DNA of 64,000 nucleotides from Alistipes sp. dk3624 (GTDB lineage Bacteria > Bacteroidota > Bacteroidia > Bacteroidales > Rikenellaceae), in NCBI RefSeq assembly GCF_009557455.1, contig NZ_CP045651.1:1736001-1800000 (forward strand). The letters run 5' to 3'. The notes under the pieces were generated by a model, which was given only the letters and a program-made list of their open reading frames with translations, made no database searches and was not told where the DNA came from. Positions within the stretch are counted from its first letter, which is position 1, and each line of letters starts with the position of its first letter. Shown here piece after piece: positions 17,642 to 26,738 of the stretch. The translations under genes and the position numbers were made by a program.

Positions 17642-18931
17642 ATGAATTCGAGCATCCTGATAAACAACGTCGAGATCTTCGACGGAACGAACGAGGCCAC
17701 CGTCCGAGGAAATGTTCTGGTCAAGAACGGCCTGATCGAAAAAATAACGCAGGAGTCCGTCCCGGTCGACCCGGGCGGCGACACCATCGTGCTGGACGGA
17801 AAAGGACGGTTTCTGATGCCCGGGCTGATCGACGCGCACTGGCACGCCTACCTGTGCTGCAACACGATGATGGGACTGCTGACCGAAGACGTCTCCTTTT
17901 CGCACCTGACGGCAGGACAGGAGGCCGGGGCGACCCTGCTACGGGGTTTCACGACCATCCGGGATGCGGGAGGCCCCGTTTTCGGACTCAAACGGGCCAT
18001 CGACACCGGCGTCCTGCAGGGCCCGAGAATCTATCCCAGCGGCGCCATGATCTCCCAGACGTCGGGACACGGCGACTTCCGGATGATCTACGAACACGGT
18101 CATACGGGCTGCGGCTGCGAAATGGCCCACGTCGAGGAGATCGGGGCCTCGCGCATTGTCGACGGTCCCGATGCCGTCACGGCGGCGACGCGCGAAAACC
18201 TGAGGCAAGGAGCCTCTCAGATCAAACTGATGACCGGCGGCGGCGCGGCATCGCTCTACGATCCGCTGGACGTAACCGAATTTTTCGAAGAGGAGATCCG
18301 CGCGGCGGTGAGGGCGGCCGAAGACTGGGGCACGTACGTAATGGTGCACGTTTACAATCCCCGGGGCATAGCGAGGGCCATCAAAGCCGGGGTCAGAAGC
18401 ATCGAGCACGGCCACCTGATCGACGAACCTACGATGAAACTGCTGGCCGACAGCGGCGCTTGGCTCAGTATGCAGGCCTTCACCGTCGAAGACAATACGT
18501 ATCCTTCGCCCGTTCAACAAGCCAAACACCTGCAGATCTGCAACGGGACGGACCGCGCATACGAACTCGCCAAAAAGTACAATGTGAAACTGGCCTGGGG
18601 AACGGATCTGCTGTTCAATCCGGCCCATACGAAAAACCAGAATCACGGGATCGTAAAATTACAAAAATGGTTTTCCAACTTCGAAATCCTGAAAATGGTC
18701 ACTTCCGACAACGCCCGCCTGCTGGCGATGTCCGGAGCCCGAAACCCGTATCCGGGCAAACTCGGCGTCGTCGAAGAGGGCGCGCTGGCCGACCTGCTGC
18801 TGGTCGAAGGAAATCCTCTACAGAACGTCGACCTGCTCGGAGATCCCGGGAACAACTTCAGCGTCATCATCAAAAACGGCGTCGTCTATAAAAACAAACT
18901 ACAAGACGGCCCGGCATCCGGCAACCGTTAA
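17642..18931 (+). CDS. Metal-dependent amidohydrolase (imidazolonepropionase-like)
   Basis: The 429-residue protein has the cyclic amidohydrolase fold: the N-terminal HxH metal site in GLIDAHWHAY, a candidate bridging Lys in IKLMTGGG, metal His residues in VHVYNPRG and IEHGHLID, and the catalytic Asp in WGTDLLFN. Relatives include imidazolonepropionase, prolidase-type Xaa-Pro hydrolases and enzymes that open cyclic imides or amides. There is no signal peptide, so it acts in the cytoplasm. The substrate is not evident. Its place between marC and a tripartite export system is unusual and suggests a linked function, such as altering a compound that the pump handles. Confidence 0.88.
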   Translation: MNSSILINNVEIFDGTNEATVRGNVLVKNGLIEKITQESVPVDPGGDTIVLDGKGRFLMPGLIDAHWHAYLCCNTMMGLLTEDVSFSHLTAGQEAGATLLRGFTTIRDAGGPVFGLKRAIDTGVLQGPRIYPSGAMISQTSGHGDFRMIYEHGHTGCGCEMAHVEEIGASRIVDGPDAVTAATRENLRQGASQIKLMTGGGAASLYDPLDVTEFFEEEIRAAVRAAEDWGTYVMVHVYNPRGIARAIKAGVRSIEHGHLIDEPTMKLLADSGAWLSMQAFTVEDNTYPSPVQQAKHLQICNGTDRAYELAKKYNVKLAWGTDLLFNPAHTKNQNHGIVKLQKWFSNFEILKMVTSDNARLLAMSGARNPYPGKLGVVEEGALADLLLVEGNPLQNVDLLGDPGNNFSVIIKNGVVYKNKLQDGPASGNR

Positions 18932-18941
18932 AACTCGATAT

Positions 18942-20417
18942 ATGATCAGACAACCTGTACTATACGCCATCCTACTCGTTTTTCCCCTTTTCGGCGCATC
19001 CGCTCAGGAACCGGGTCTTCCGGTCAGCTTCGAGCAGGCCGTCGAAATGGTGAACCGGGACAACAAGAGCATCCGGATCGCCGAGCAGGGACTGGACTGG
19101 GCCAAAAGCGAACGCCAGCGGCTGAACTCTTTCTGGTATCCGAGAATTTCGGCCAGCGGAGCCTACGTGCACATGGCGAACGACATCGAAGTCAAGGAAT
19201 CGCTGTCGGCGTTCACCGATCCGGTCAAGGATTTCATCCACTCGATCGACCCCGGCGAACAGATCATCACTTCGCTGCTGAACAACCTCGGCAGCCACTC
19301 GTTCAGCGTCCCGCTGGCCCCCCGGAACGTCTCTACGATCGACGCGACAGTCGCGCTTCCGATCTTTACGGGCGGCAAGCGCATCTACGCCGGCAGAATC
19401 GGGAAATCCATGGTCGGCGCAGCCGAGGTGAACCGGAAGCAAGTAAGCGCCGATCAACAAGTACTGCTGGTCGAAACTTATTTCGGCGTGCGGCTGGGAC
19501 AAAAAATCGTCGAAGTCCGCCAGCAGACCTACGACGCCCTCGAACAGCATTTCCAAAATGCCCTGAAGCTCGAGGCCACCGGTATGCTGACCAAAACCGA
19601 ACGCCTGCTTTTCCAGGTAAACAGGGATGAAGCCAAACGCGAACTGGAAACGGCGGTAAAGGATCTGAGCGTAGCGCAGAACGCGTTCAAAACGCTCGTC
19701 CAGATCGAAACGGACGAAAACATCCTGCCGGTTTCGCCGCTGTTCATCAACGAATCCCTGCCTGCGCTCGACTATTTCAAAAGCCTGGTAGGTCGGGACA
19801 ACTACATCGTCCAGGGCCTGGGCATCCAGCAGGATATCCAGCAAAACCAGATAAAAATAGCGAACTCAGCCTACATGCCCGCGATCGAACTATTCGGGAA
19901 ACAGACCCTCTATTCGTCCGGCATCCGGAAAAACCTGGTGCCCCGGTCGCTGATCGGGGTGGGGTTTACCTGGAACCTTTTCGACGGCCTGGGTCGCGAG
20001 AAGCAGATCCGCCAGGCGAAGATCAACCACCGCATTCTGACCGTCGAGAAAGAGAAAGCCGCCGACGACCTGACACTGGCGGTCGATAAATTCTACAACC
20101 AGACGCAAACCGCACTGGACAACGTTACCGCCCTGCAAACTACCGTCGAGATGAGCCGGGAGATCGTCCGGGCCCGGCACAAGTCTTTCCAAGAAGGCAT
20201 GGCCACCCCCACCGAAGTCATCGACGCGGAACTGCTGCTGTCGAAAGTGAGGGTCGCGATCCTGATGGCCTACTACCAGTTCGACACGGGGCTCATCAAC
20301 CTGCTGGCCGTCTGCGGGATGCCGGAGTCGTTCGATCAGTACAGCAGGAACGGAAAAGACGAAACGTCCCTGACGGACCGGCGAACCGACGCTGTAAACG
20401 GAACGATAAACAATTAA
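18942..20417 (+). CDS. TolC family outer-membrane efflux protein
   Basis: The 491-residue protein has a signal peptide (cleavage near GASAQ). Two repeats of long coiled helices separated by beta-strand segments follow, the OEP layout. It would form the trimeric outer-membrane channel of a tripartite exporter. It begins 10 bases after the amidohydrolase stop and ends 7 bases before the HlyD-type adaptor gene, so the channel, adaptor and two permeases are encoded together. A polar C-terminal tail is probably periplasmic. Confidence 0.92.
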   Translation: MIRQPVLYAILLVFPLFGASAQEPGLPVSFEQAVEMVNRDNKSIRIAEQGLDWAKSERQRLNSFWYPRISASGAYVHMANDIEVKESLSAFTDPVKDFIHSIDPGEQIITSLLNNLGSHSFSVPLAPRNVSTIDATVALPIFTGGKRIYAGRIGKSMVGAAEVNRKQVSADQQVLLVETYFGVRLGQKIVEVRQQTYDALEQHFQNALKLEATGMLTKTERLLFQVNRDEAKRELETAVKDLSVAQNAFKTLVQIETDENILPVSPLFINESLPALDYFKSLVGRDNYIVQGLGIQQDIQQNQIKIANSAYMPAIELFGKQTLYSSGIRKNLVPRSLIGVGFTWNLFDGLGREKQIRQAKINHRILTVEKEKAADDLTLAVDKFYNQTQTALDNVTALQTTVEMSREIVRARHKSFQEGMATPTEVIDAELLLSKVRVAILMAYYQFDTGLINLLAVCGMPESFDQYSRNGKDETSLTDRRTDAVNGTINN

Positions 20418-20424
20418 CCATATC

Positions 20425-21420
20425 ATGATGAACAAGAGTAAAAAATACATAGCGATCGCCTTCGTCGTCGTTTTAATCGTCGTCGTGATCGTATCCACGG
20501 TCGGCATTCTGTCGCTGAAGAACAAACCCGAGATCCTGCAAGGGCAGGCGGAAGCTACGGAGATCCGGATCTCCGGCAAACTCCCCGGACGCATCGACAA
20601 GTTCCTGGTCGAAGAGGGACAGGACGTCCTCAAAGGGGATACCCTGGTGGTAATCAACAGTCCGGAAATCGTGGCGAAATACGACCAGGTCGATGCGATC
20701 AAGAACGCGGCGGTCTACGAAAATCAGAAAATCGAAGAAGGCACCCGCAAGCAGATCGTCGAATCGGCCTACCAGCTCTGGATGAAAAGTAAATCCGACC
20801 TCGAACTGGCGACGACCACCTACAACCGCATTTCGTCCCTCTACCGGGACAGCGTGGTCACTTCCCAGCGGAAAGACGAAACGGAAGCGATCTACAAAGC
20901 GGCCTTGGCCGGCGAACGCGCCGCCTTCCAGCAATACCAGATGGCTCTGGACGGCGCCCGCAAGCAGGATCGGGAGAGTTCCCAGTCTATGGTCGACGCC
21001 GCCCGGAGCACGGTGCAGGAAGTGGCCGCGCTGCTACAGGACGCCCGGCTCACGGCCCCCGAATCCGGCCAGATCGCCGTGATCTACCCCAAGCGGGGCG
21101 AACTCGTCGGCCCCGGCACGCCCATCATGTCGCTGGTCGTCCTCGAAGACGCCCACGTGGTGCTGAACGTACGGGAAGACCTGATGCCGCATTTCCGGAT
21201 GAAAGGAAAATTCAAGGGAGACGTGCCCGCGCTGGCCCGGAAAGGGATCGAATTCGAGATATACTACATCAGCCCGCTGGGCAGCTATTCGACCTGGAAA
21301 TCGACCAAACAGGTCGGCAGCTACGACATGAGGACGTTCGAGATCAAAGCCCGGCCGACCGCGCCGCTGACGGATCTCCGGCCCGGAATGTCGGTTCTGG
21401 TAAACCTCAACGCACAGTAG
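20425..21420 (+). CDS. HlyD-type periplasmic adaptor (membrane fusion protein)
   Basis: The 331-residue protein has one N-terminal membrane anchor (about residues 8-28) and a biotinyl-lipoyl half motif (LPGRIDKFLVEEGQDVLKGD). A coiled-coil hairpin follows (about 85-195), then the second lipoyl half (LTAPESGQIAVI), then a beta-barrel domain. It links an inner-membrane pump to the TolC-type channel encoded just upstream. Two ATG codons are adjacent at 20425 and 20428; either could be used. Confidence 0.92.
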   Translation: MMNKSKKYIAIAFVVVLIVVVIVSTVGILSLKNKPEILQGQAEATEIRISGKLPGRIDKFLVEEGQDVLKGDTLVVINSPEIVAKYDQVDAIKNAAVYENQKIEEGTRKQIVESAYQLWMKSKSDLELATTTYNRISSLYRDSVVTSQRKDETEAIYKAALAGERAAFQQYQMALDGARKQDRESSQSMVDAARSTVQEVAALLQDARLTAPESGQIAVIYPKRGELVGPGTPIMSLVVLEDAHVVLNVREDLMPHFRMKGKFKGDVPALARKGIEFEIYYISPLGSYSTWKSTKQVGSYDMRTFEIKARPTAPLTDLRPGMSVLVNLNAQ

Positions 21421-21427
21421 CCGCACG

Positions 21428-22606
21428 ATGGACCGCACTCAGGGAGCATTTTACCGGGTCGTCCGACGCGAGTTGGACCGGATGGTATCCCGAAGGCTTT
21501 ACTTCGGGGTCTGCATCGCGCTGCCCCTGTTCTGCATCTTGTTTATGACCACGATCTTCGGCAGCGGACAAATGGAAAACATCCCGATCGGTATCGTCGA
21601 CCTCGACCAGACAGCCACCTCGCGGCAAATTTCGCGTACCATCGCGACAGTTCCGACTTCCCGCGTAACGGCCCGCTACGCAGACGCCAAGGCGGCGCGC
21701 GACGCCGTGCAAAAAAAGGAGATATACGCCTACGTAGTGATCCCGCACAACTTCGAATCGGATCTGCTGGGAGGTCGAAACGTCGCGCTGCCCTATTACT
21801 ACCATTTCGCCTTGCTGAGCGTGGGGATCGAACTCCACAGCGCCTTCGAAACGGTACTGGCGAACCTATCCGTCGCGCCGGTCGCCGCGGCGGGAATCGG
21901 GCAGGGCGCGTCGGAACGCCGGATCGAAAGCTTTATCCTGCCCGTCAACCTGCAGGCCCATCCGCTTTTCAATCCGTCGCTGGACTACTCGATCTACCTG
22001 ACGAACCCTTTTTTCTTCGTTTTGTTCCAGATCGTCATCCTACTGGTGACCATGTACGTTCTGGGCAGCGAAATAAAATTCAAAACGGCCGCCGACTGGC
22101 TCGAAACGGCGGATGCGAATATCTTCACCGCCGTCACGGGCAAACTGCTGCCCTACACGGCGATCTTTATCGCGATGGGCATACTGGGCAACTTCGTCAT
22201 GTTCGGCATCGCGGGCCTCCCGTTGGGCACGGGTTTTCTGCCCGTCAATCTGGCGACCGCCCTGTTCATCGTGGCGACGCAGGCGTTCGGCGTCTTCATA
22301 TTCTCGCTTTTCCCGGCGCTGAGCATCATCATCAGCATAGCCTCGATGGTCGGATCGCTCGGCGCGACGCTGTCCGGAGTAACGTTCCCGGTACCGTACA
22401 TGTACGCCCCCATCTACTACCTGTCGTTCCTGTTTCCCGTCAGGCATTTCGTCGAAATCAACCAGAACATCCTGTACGGGGATTACGGTTTCGCCTATAC
22501 CTGGCAGAACGCGAGCTGCCTGTTCGTCTTCATGTTGGCGGCGCTGCTGATGCTGCCGCACCTGAAAAGAGCCATACTGAGTCGTAAATATGAAAACATC
22601 GAATAA
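21428..22606 (+). CDS. ABC-2 type permease, first of a pair
   Basis: The 392-residue protein has one N-terminal helix, a large extracytoplasmic domain (about residues 45-190, starting with the typical IPIGIVDLDQT), and about five C-terminal helices. This is the YhhJ/YbhR-like exporter layout. It starts 7 bases after the adaptor gene. Its last 17 bases overlap the second permease gene, so the two are translated together and probably form a heterodimer. No nucleotide-binding subunit is encoded in the operon; energy would have to come from an ATPase encoded elsewhere. Confidence 0.9.
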   Translation: MDRTQGAFYRVVRRELDRMVSRRLYFGVCIALPLFCILFMTTIFGSGQMENIPIGIVDLDQTATSRQISRTIATVPTSRVTARYADAKAARDAVQKKEIYAYVVIPHNFESDLLGGRNVALPYYYHFALLSVGIELHSAFETVLANLSVAPVAAAGIGQGASERRIESFILPVNLQAHPLFNPSLDYSIYLTNPFFFVLFQIVILLVTMYVLGSEIKFKTAADWLETADANIFTAVTGKLLPYTAIFIAMGILGNFVMFGIAGLPLGTGFLPVNLATALFIVATQAFGVFIFSLFPALSIIISIASMVGSLGATLSGVTFPVPYMYAPIYYLSFLFPVRHFVEINQNILYGDYGFAYTWQNASCLFVFMLAALLMLPHLKRAILSRKYENIE

Positions 22607-23885
22607 AATAAAAGGGGGCCTGACGGTCATCGCGACCTACGTGACCAGGGAGTTCAAAACCATCGCGACAAGCTATTCGATCCTGTTGGTCATGATCGGG
22701 GGGATATTCATTTACGGCCTGCTTTACAACTACATGTACGCGCCCAACCTGATCCGCGACGCGCCGGTCGCCGTCGTCGACCGTTCGGGAACCCCGTTGA
22801 GCCGGGAGTACGCGCGCCTGCTGAACGCCTCTCCGCAGGTCGAAATATACAGCTACGCGCCGGACATGCCGAGCGCGAAAATCATGATGGAGACGAACCG
22901 GGTCGTCGGGATCATCTTCATTCCGGAAGACTTCGAAAGCAGGGTAGGCCGCGGCGAGCAGGCCGTTTTCCTGGCCTACGGCAACACCAGCGCATTCCTG
23001 AACTTCGCCTCCGTCGAAGAAGCGGCCGCAGGCGCGATGGAAGAACTGGACTCCAGGCACCGTCCCGACATGGTCGTATTCGTGCCGCCCGCAGCCCTCT
23101 ACGCGATGTCGCAGACCCAGTCGATCGACATCGTCGGAACGCCGCTCTACAACCCGACCGAAGGTTACGGCAGCTACCTGATCCCGGCCGTACTGATCGT
23201 CATCCTCTTCCAGACCCTGATGATGGTCATCGGAATGATCTCGGGTAAGGAGCGCTACACCGGTTCCATCCTGTACTATTCGCGGCACGGACTCGGCTTT
23301 GGCCGGATGGCCGGCGTCGTGCTGAGCAAGACCTTTACATACTGCATCCTCTACGCCGTATTCGCCTACTTTTTAATCGGCCTGCTGCCGGAGATATACA
23401 GCATTCCCGATATCGGGAACCGCCGGGATATCGTCATGCTGCTGATCCCGTTCTTGCTGGCGACCTGTTTTTTCGGGCTGACCGGATCGCTTTTCTTTGC
23501 AGACTCCGAGAGTCCGATCCTGATGATTACCTTCTTCTCGGTCGGCCTGATCTTTCTGTCCGGCATGTCGTACCCGCTGGAACTGATGCCGTGGTACTGG
23601 CAGGCCGCCCATTTCGTGATTCCGGCCTCCCCCGGCGTTCTGGCGTTCATCAAACTGAACTCCATGGGAGCGGGTATGGCCGATATCGAACGCGAATACG
23701 TGACGCTGTGGATTCAGTGCATCGTGTATTTCATTTCGGCCTGCCTGGCGTTCCGGTACAACATCCGCAAAGCGATACGCAACCGGCCGGCCGGCGCGCG
23801 CGCTGCTTCTCGGAACGACGTCCCTACGCCGGCTCCGGCAAAAGGCATCGCGGAACCGGCGTCCGTCGAAAATACGGTCGAATAA
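22590..23885 (+). CDS. ABC-2 type permease, second of a pair
   Basis: The 431-residue protein has the same plan as its upstream partner: an N-terminal helix, an extracytoplasmic domain beginning APVAVVDRSGTPLS, then about five helices (about residues 200-395). It also has a Pro/Ala-rich cytoplasmic tail of about 40 residues. It overlaps the first permease gene by 17 bases in a different frame. It closes the operon; only 12 bases separate its stop from the convergent acyltransferase gene. The cargo of the exporter is unknown. Confidence 0.9.
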   Translation: MKTSNKIKGGLTVIATYVTREFKTIATSYSILLVMIGGIFIYGLLYNYMYAPNLIRDAPVAVVDRSGTPLSREYARLLNASPQVEIYSYAPDMPSAKIMMETNRVVGIIFIPEDFESRVGRGEQAVFLAYGNTSAFLNFASVEEAAAGAMEELDSRHRPDMVVFVPPAALYAMSQTQSIDIVGTPLYNPTEGYGSYLIPAVLIVILFQTLMMVIGMISGKERYTGSILYYSRHGLGFGRMAGVVLSKTFTYCILYAVFAYFLIGLLPEIYSIPDIGNRRDIVMLLIPFLLATCFFGLTGSLFFADSESPILMITFFSVGLIFLSGMSYPLELMPWYWQAAHFVIPASPGVLAFIKLNSMGAGMADIEREYVTLWIQCIVYFISACLAFRYNIRKAIRNRPAGARAASRNDVPTPAPAKGIAEPASVENTVE

Positions 23886-23897
23886 AATTCGGACGGT

Positions 23898-25037
23898 TTA
23901 CCGTTTCTTCGACTTCAAAAAACGGTTGGCCAAATACCTACGGACAGGCTCATCGTACAATTTCAAACAAATATATGCCAGCAGGATGCTTCCGACGACT
24001 ACGGCCAGGGCTCCGGGCAGCGACTCGCCGAACGTAAGCTCTTCGTTCTTGACCCATCCGTAATAAAGGTAAATAAACGGATAATGCACCATATACAAAG
24101 GATAGGATATATCTCCCAGGAACTTACAAACCCGGTTCGTATATCGGTCGGTAATTTTGCCGGAGGCTCCCCAGTAAACGATCAGCGGGAAAAACAGGGC
24201 GAAACAAACCGTATCGTACAAACCGTTCATCCACAGGCGATCGGCTCCGCCCAGGCGCGGAACGGCCAGCAGAATAATCACGAGCAGGCTGCACTTCCAA
24301 AAGGCCCCCCTGACACGGGCCGGCCTGAAAACGCGGGACAGAAGCAACCCGGCGGAGAAAGCGTACAGCAAACGAAAAAATCCTCCCGTAAACTCCGTCC
24401 CGGTCAACGAAAACCCGGCGCAAATATCGCCGTAAGGCCCGAAGATGCTAAAAGCGGCCAGGCCGCATCCGGCCGCGACGACCAATACCGCAAGGGCCTT
24501 CGTAGAAAATTTACGGATAATCAAAGCATACAAAATATTGCCGATATATTCGAAAAACAGCGACCAGCTCGGCCCGTTCAGCGGATACATCTCCCCCAGG
24601 CCCCGGATTTCGGTGCCGGGCGTAGCCGGGATCAACAGCGCATTGACGAACGTGGCCAGCAACAGGGCCGCGACCGTCACCTTCGTAACGTCCCACACCG
24701 GACATCCCTGGAAATAAAACATGACCGCCCCGATCACAGCCCCCATGACGACCATCGGGTGAAGGCGTATGACCCTGCGTTTGATGAAATCCTTCACGGT
24801 CATCGTTTTCCAGCGGTCGTCGTAAGCATAGCCAATGACAAAACCGGACAGAATAAAGAAGAAATCGACAGCCAGATAACCGTGGTTGATCTTTTGATCC
24901 AGATGACTCGTCGCATAGGCTTCGAATATATGAAACCATACGACCATAATGGCGGCCACGCCGCGCAATCCGTCGAGGATCATGTAATGCGGTTTCGTGT
25001 CTCCGAAAGCCGCGGAAGATATCGGTGTTTTCGACAT
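23898..25037 (-). CDS. Acyltransferase-3 family membrane protein (OafA/NodX-like)
   Basis: The 379-residue protein has about ten hydrophobic helices. Its conserved start is ILDGLRGVAAIMVVWFH, and the His of this motif is thought to be catalytic. The family transfers acetyl, succinyl or other acyl groups to sugars of surface or periplasmic polysaccharides. A longer frame begins at 25166, but the promoter element at 25164-25171 would put the transcript start downstream of that codon, so I use the ATG at 25037. No polysaccharide cluster adjoins it, and the acceptor is unknown. Confidence 0.88.
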   Translation of the reverse strand: MSKTPISSAAFGDTKPHYMILDGLRGVAAIMVVWFHIFEAYATSHLDQKINHGYLAVDFFFILSGFVIGYAYDDRWKTMTVKDFIKRRVIRLHPMVVMGAVIGAVMFYFQGCPVWDVTKVTVAALLLATFVNALLIPATPGTEIRGLGEMYPLNGPSWSLFFEYIGNILYALIIRKFSTKALAVLVVAAGCGLAAFSIFGPYGDICAGFSLTGTEFTGGFFRLLYAFSAGLLLSRVFRPARVRGAFWKCSLLVIILLAVPRLGGADRLWMNGLYDTVCFALFFPLIVYWGASGKITDRYTNRVCKFLGDISYPLYMVHYPFIYLYYGWVKNEELTFGESLPGALAVVVGSILLAYICLKLYDEPVRRYLANRFLKSKKR

Positions 25038-25163
25038 GAATGAATTGTATTCGGATTTCGTATTTATTTCTTTTGTAAATCTCGATGCTTTCCGGTTTTC
25101 GCGTCCGTTTACCTTCCGGCCGCACGGGGCTTTCTTTTTCCCGGGCACTCCCCATGTATGCTT

Positions 25164-25171
25164 CAAATATA
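25164..25171 (-). promoter_or_regulatory. -7 element of the acyltransferase gene
   Basis: The minus strand reads TATATTTG. It implies a leader of about 115 bases and rules out the longer upstream reading frame. Confidence 0.5.
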
Positions 25172-25394
25172 CAACAAAATAGCCTTACACATAGCTCCGA
25201 CCGTCTTTTTTTGTTAAAATAGCTTTGGCCGGTCCAATCCGGCTCTTTTCCCGAAAGCAAACTTCGCATCGGCCCGGCAGTCGTTTTAACGGCGTTCTTT
25301 CCCTTCCTCCGGATGTTCCCGGCGACAAGCTTACGGGCAATAAAAAACCTACGAATCAATGACTCGTAGGTTTACTTTCATACAACAAATTCAG
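25172..25394. other. Intergenic region between the acyltransferase promoter and tRNA-Ser
   Basis: No gene is supported. The AAACCTACGAGTC-like inverted repeat around 25346-25373 (AAAACCTACGA/TCGTAGGTTT) is a hairpin that follows the tRNA on the minus strand and could stop its transcription. Confidence 0.4.
25346..25373 (-). terminator. Hairpin downstream of tRNA-Ser
   Basis: AAACCTACGA at 25347-25356 pairs with TCGTAGGTTT at 25364-25373. On the minus strand the stem is followed by TTTTATTG, as expected for a terminator after the tRNA. Confidence 0.65.
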
Positions 25395-25483
25395 CGGAGA
25401 GGACGGGATTCGAACCCGTGGAGCCAGTTGCCCAGCTCGGCAGTTTAGCAAACTACTGGTTTCAGCCACTCACCCACCTCTCC
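25395..25483 (-). tRNA. tRNA-Ser, anticodon GCU
   Basis: The minus strand gives an 89-base class II tRNA. It has a 7-bp acceptor stem GGAGAGG/CCTCTCC, an anticodon stem-loop with TTGCTAA (anticodon GCT in DNA), a long variable arm, and a T-arm with GGTTCGAATCC. The discriminator base is G and CCA is not encoded. Anticodon GCU reads the AGC/AGU serine codons. Its own promoter lies 28 bases upstream. Confidence 0.96.
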
Positions 25484-25511
25484 GTGGCCATAGCCTGAAA
25501 TAATTACCGTG

Positions 25512-25543
25512 CAAAAGTATGGTTTACTTTTCAAAAACGCAAA
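25512..25543 (-). promoter_or_regulatory. Promoter of tRNA-Ser
   Basis: The minus strand has TTTG (25540-25543), 20 bases, then TActTTTG (25512-25519): a full Bacteroidota consensus. Confidence 0.7.
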
Positions 25544-25667
25544 TCTTTTTTCGACGCGCGGAAAAATAAATCCCTAAAGTTCCGGACGGTCCCCGGCAGA
25601 CCGGCTTTTTCGGAACGACTGCCCGTGCGTCACCGCACCCGACTCGCCGGACAAATCGCCCTCCGAT

Positions 25668-26609
25668 CTAAAAAATAAATTTCGAACTGATCTCCCGATA
25701 ATCGTGCACCCGTTCGATGACGTCGGCAAAAATGTCGGCCACGGTCAGCACGGTAAATTTCGAGGTATCTTCGTCTTTTTTCAGCGGAATCGTATCCGTT
25801 ACGATCACTTCCGACAGTGCGCTGTTATTGATTCGGTCGTAGGCCGGCCCCGACAGTACCGGATGCGTCACGGCGGCGCGGACGCTCGAAGCGCCGAGCT
25901 CCATGAACATATCGGCCGCTTTGGTAATCGTGCCCGCCGTATCGATCATGTCGTCCATGATGATGATATTCCGGTCTTTGACCTCGCCGATCGCCGTAAT
26001 TTTCCCTACGACGTTGGCCTTTTCGCGCTGCTTGTGGCAAATGATCATCGGCGCGTTCAAGTGCTGCGAATAAGCGTTCGCCCGTTTGGCCCCCCCCATG
26101 TCCGGCGCGGCGATCGACAGGTTTTCGATATTCAGATTTTTAATGTAGGGAACGAATATGCCGCTCGCATAGAGATGATCGACCGGGATATCGAAAAATC
26201 CCTGAATCTGGTCGGCATGCAGGTCCATGGTCATGATCCGGTCGACGCCGGCGGCGCGCAACAGATTGGCAACCAATTTGGCTCCGATCGAAACCCGCGG
26301 ACGGTCCTTGCGATCCTGCCGCGCCCAACCGAAATAGGGCATCACGGCGATCACCCGGTGCGCCGACGCCCGGTGCGCCGCATCGATCATCAGCAACAGT
26401 TCCATCAGATTGTCTGCAGGCGGGAAGGTCGACTGCACGATAAAAACGGTGCATCCCCGGATGCTTTCGTCAAACGCGGGCTGGAATTCGCCGTCGCTGA
26501 ACTCCAAAACCTGGGAATCGCCCAGATCGACCCCGAAATTCGCAGCGATCTTCTCGGCCACGTAACGGGAACCACGGCATGAAAAAATTTTAAGCTTGTG
26601 AATTGCCAT
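25668..26609 (-). CDS. prs: Ribose-phosphate pyrophosphokinase
   Basis: It makes PRPP from ribose 5-phosphate and ATP for purine, pyrimidine, His, Trp and NAD synthesis. The 313-residue protein shows the class I signatures: the mobile catalytic loop WARQDRKDRPR, the ribose-5-phosphate/PRPP loop MDDMIDTAGT (about residues 220-229) and MTMDLHADQIQGFF. The start MAIHKLKIFSC at 26609 fits the family. The promoter element lies 24 bases before it, so the leader is very short. The gene appears monocistronic, with engB in its own unit behind it. Confidence 0.96.
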   Translation of the reverse strand: MAIHKLKIFSCRGSRYVAEKIAANFGVDLGDSQVLEFSDGEFQPAFDESIRGCTVFIVQSTFPPADNLMELLLMIDAAHRASAHRVIAVMPYFGWARQDRKDRPRVSIGAKLVANLLRAAGVDRIMTMDLHADQIQGFFDIPVDHLYASGIFVPYIKNLNIENLSIAAPDMGGAKRANAYSQHLNAPMIICHKQREKANVVGKITAIGEVKDRNIIIMDDMIDTAGTITKAADMFMELGASSVRAAVTHPVLSGPAYDRINNSALSEVIVTDTIPLKKDEDTSKFTVLTVADIFADVIERVHDYREISSKFIF

Positions 26610-26633
26610 TATCTGAAGAATTTCATTTGCGCG

Positions 26634-26641
26634 CAAAGGTA
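26634..26641 (-). promoter_or_regulatory. -7 element of prs
   Basis: The minus strand reads TAccTTTG, 24 bases before the start codon. Confidence 0.55.
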
Positions 26642-26738
26642 CGCCAATTTCGTGGAAAAAGGGGGATTAATTTTAACTTTTTATTCATAAAATATCGGAA
26701 TCCGGCGCAAAAAGGCTGGGCGACAAATCCGAACGGTT

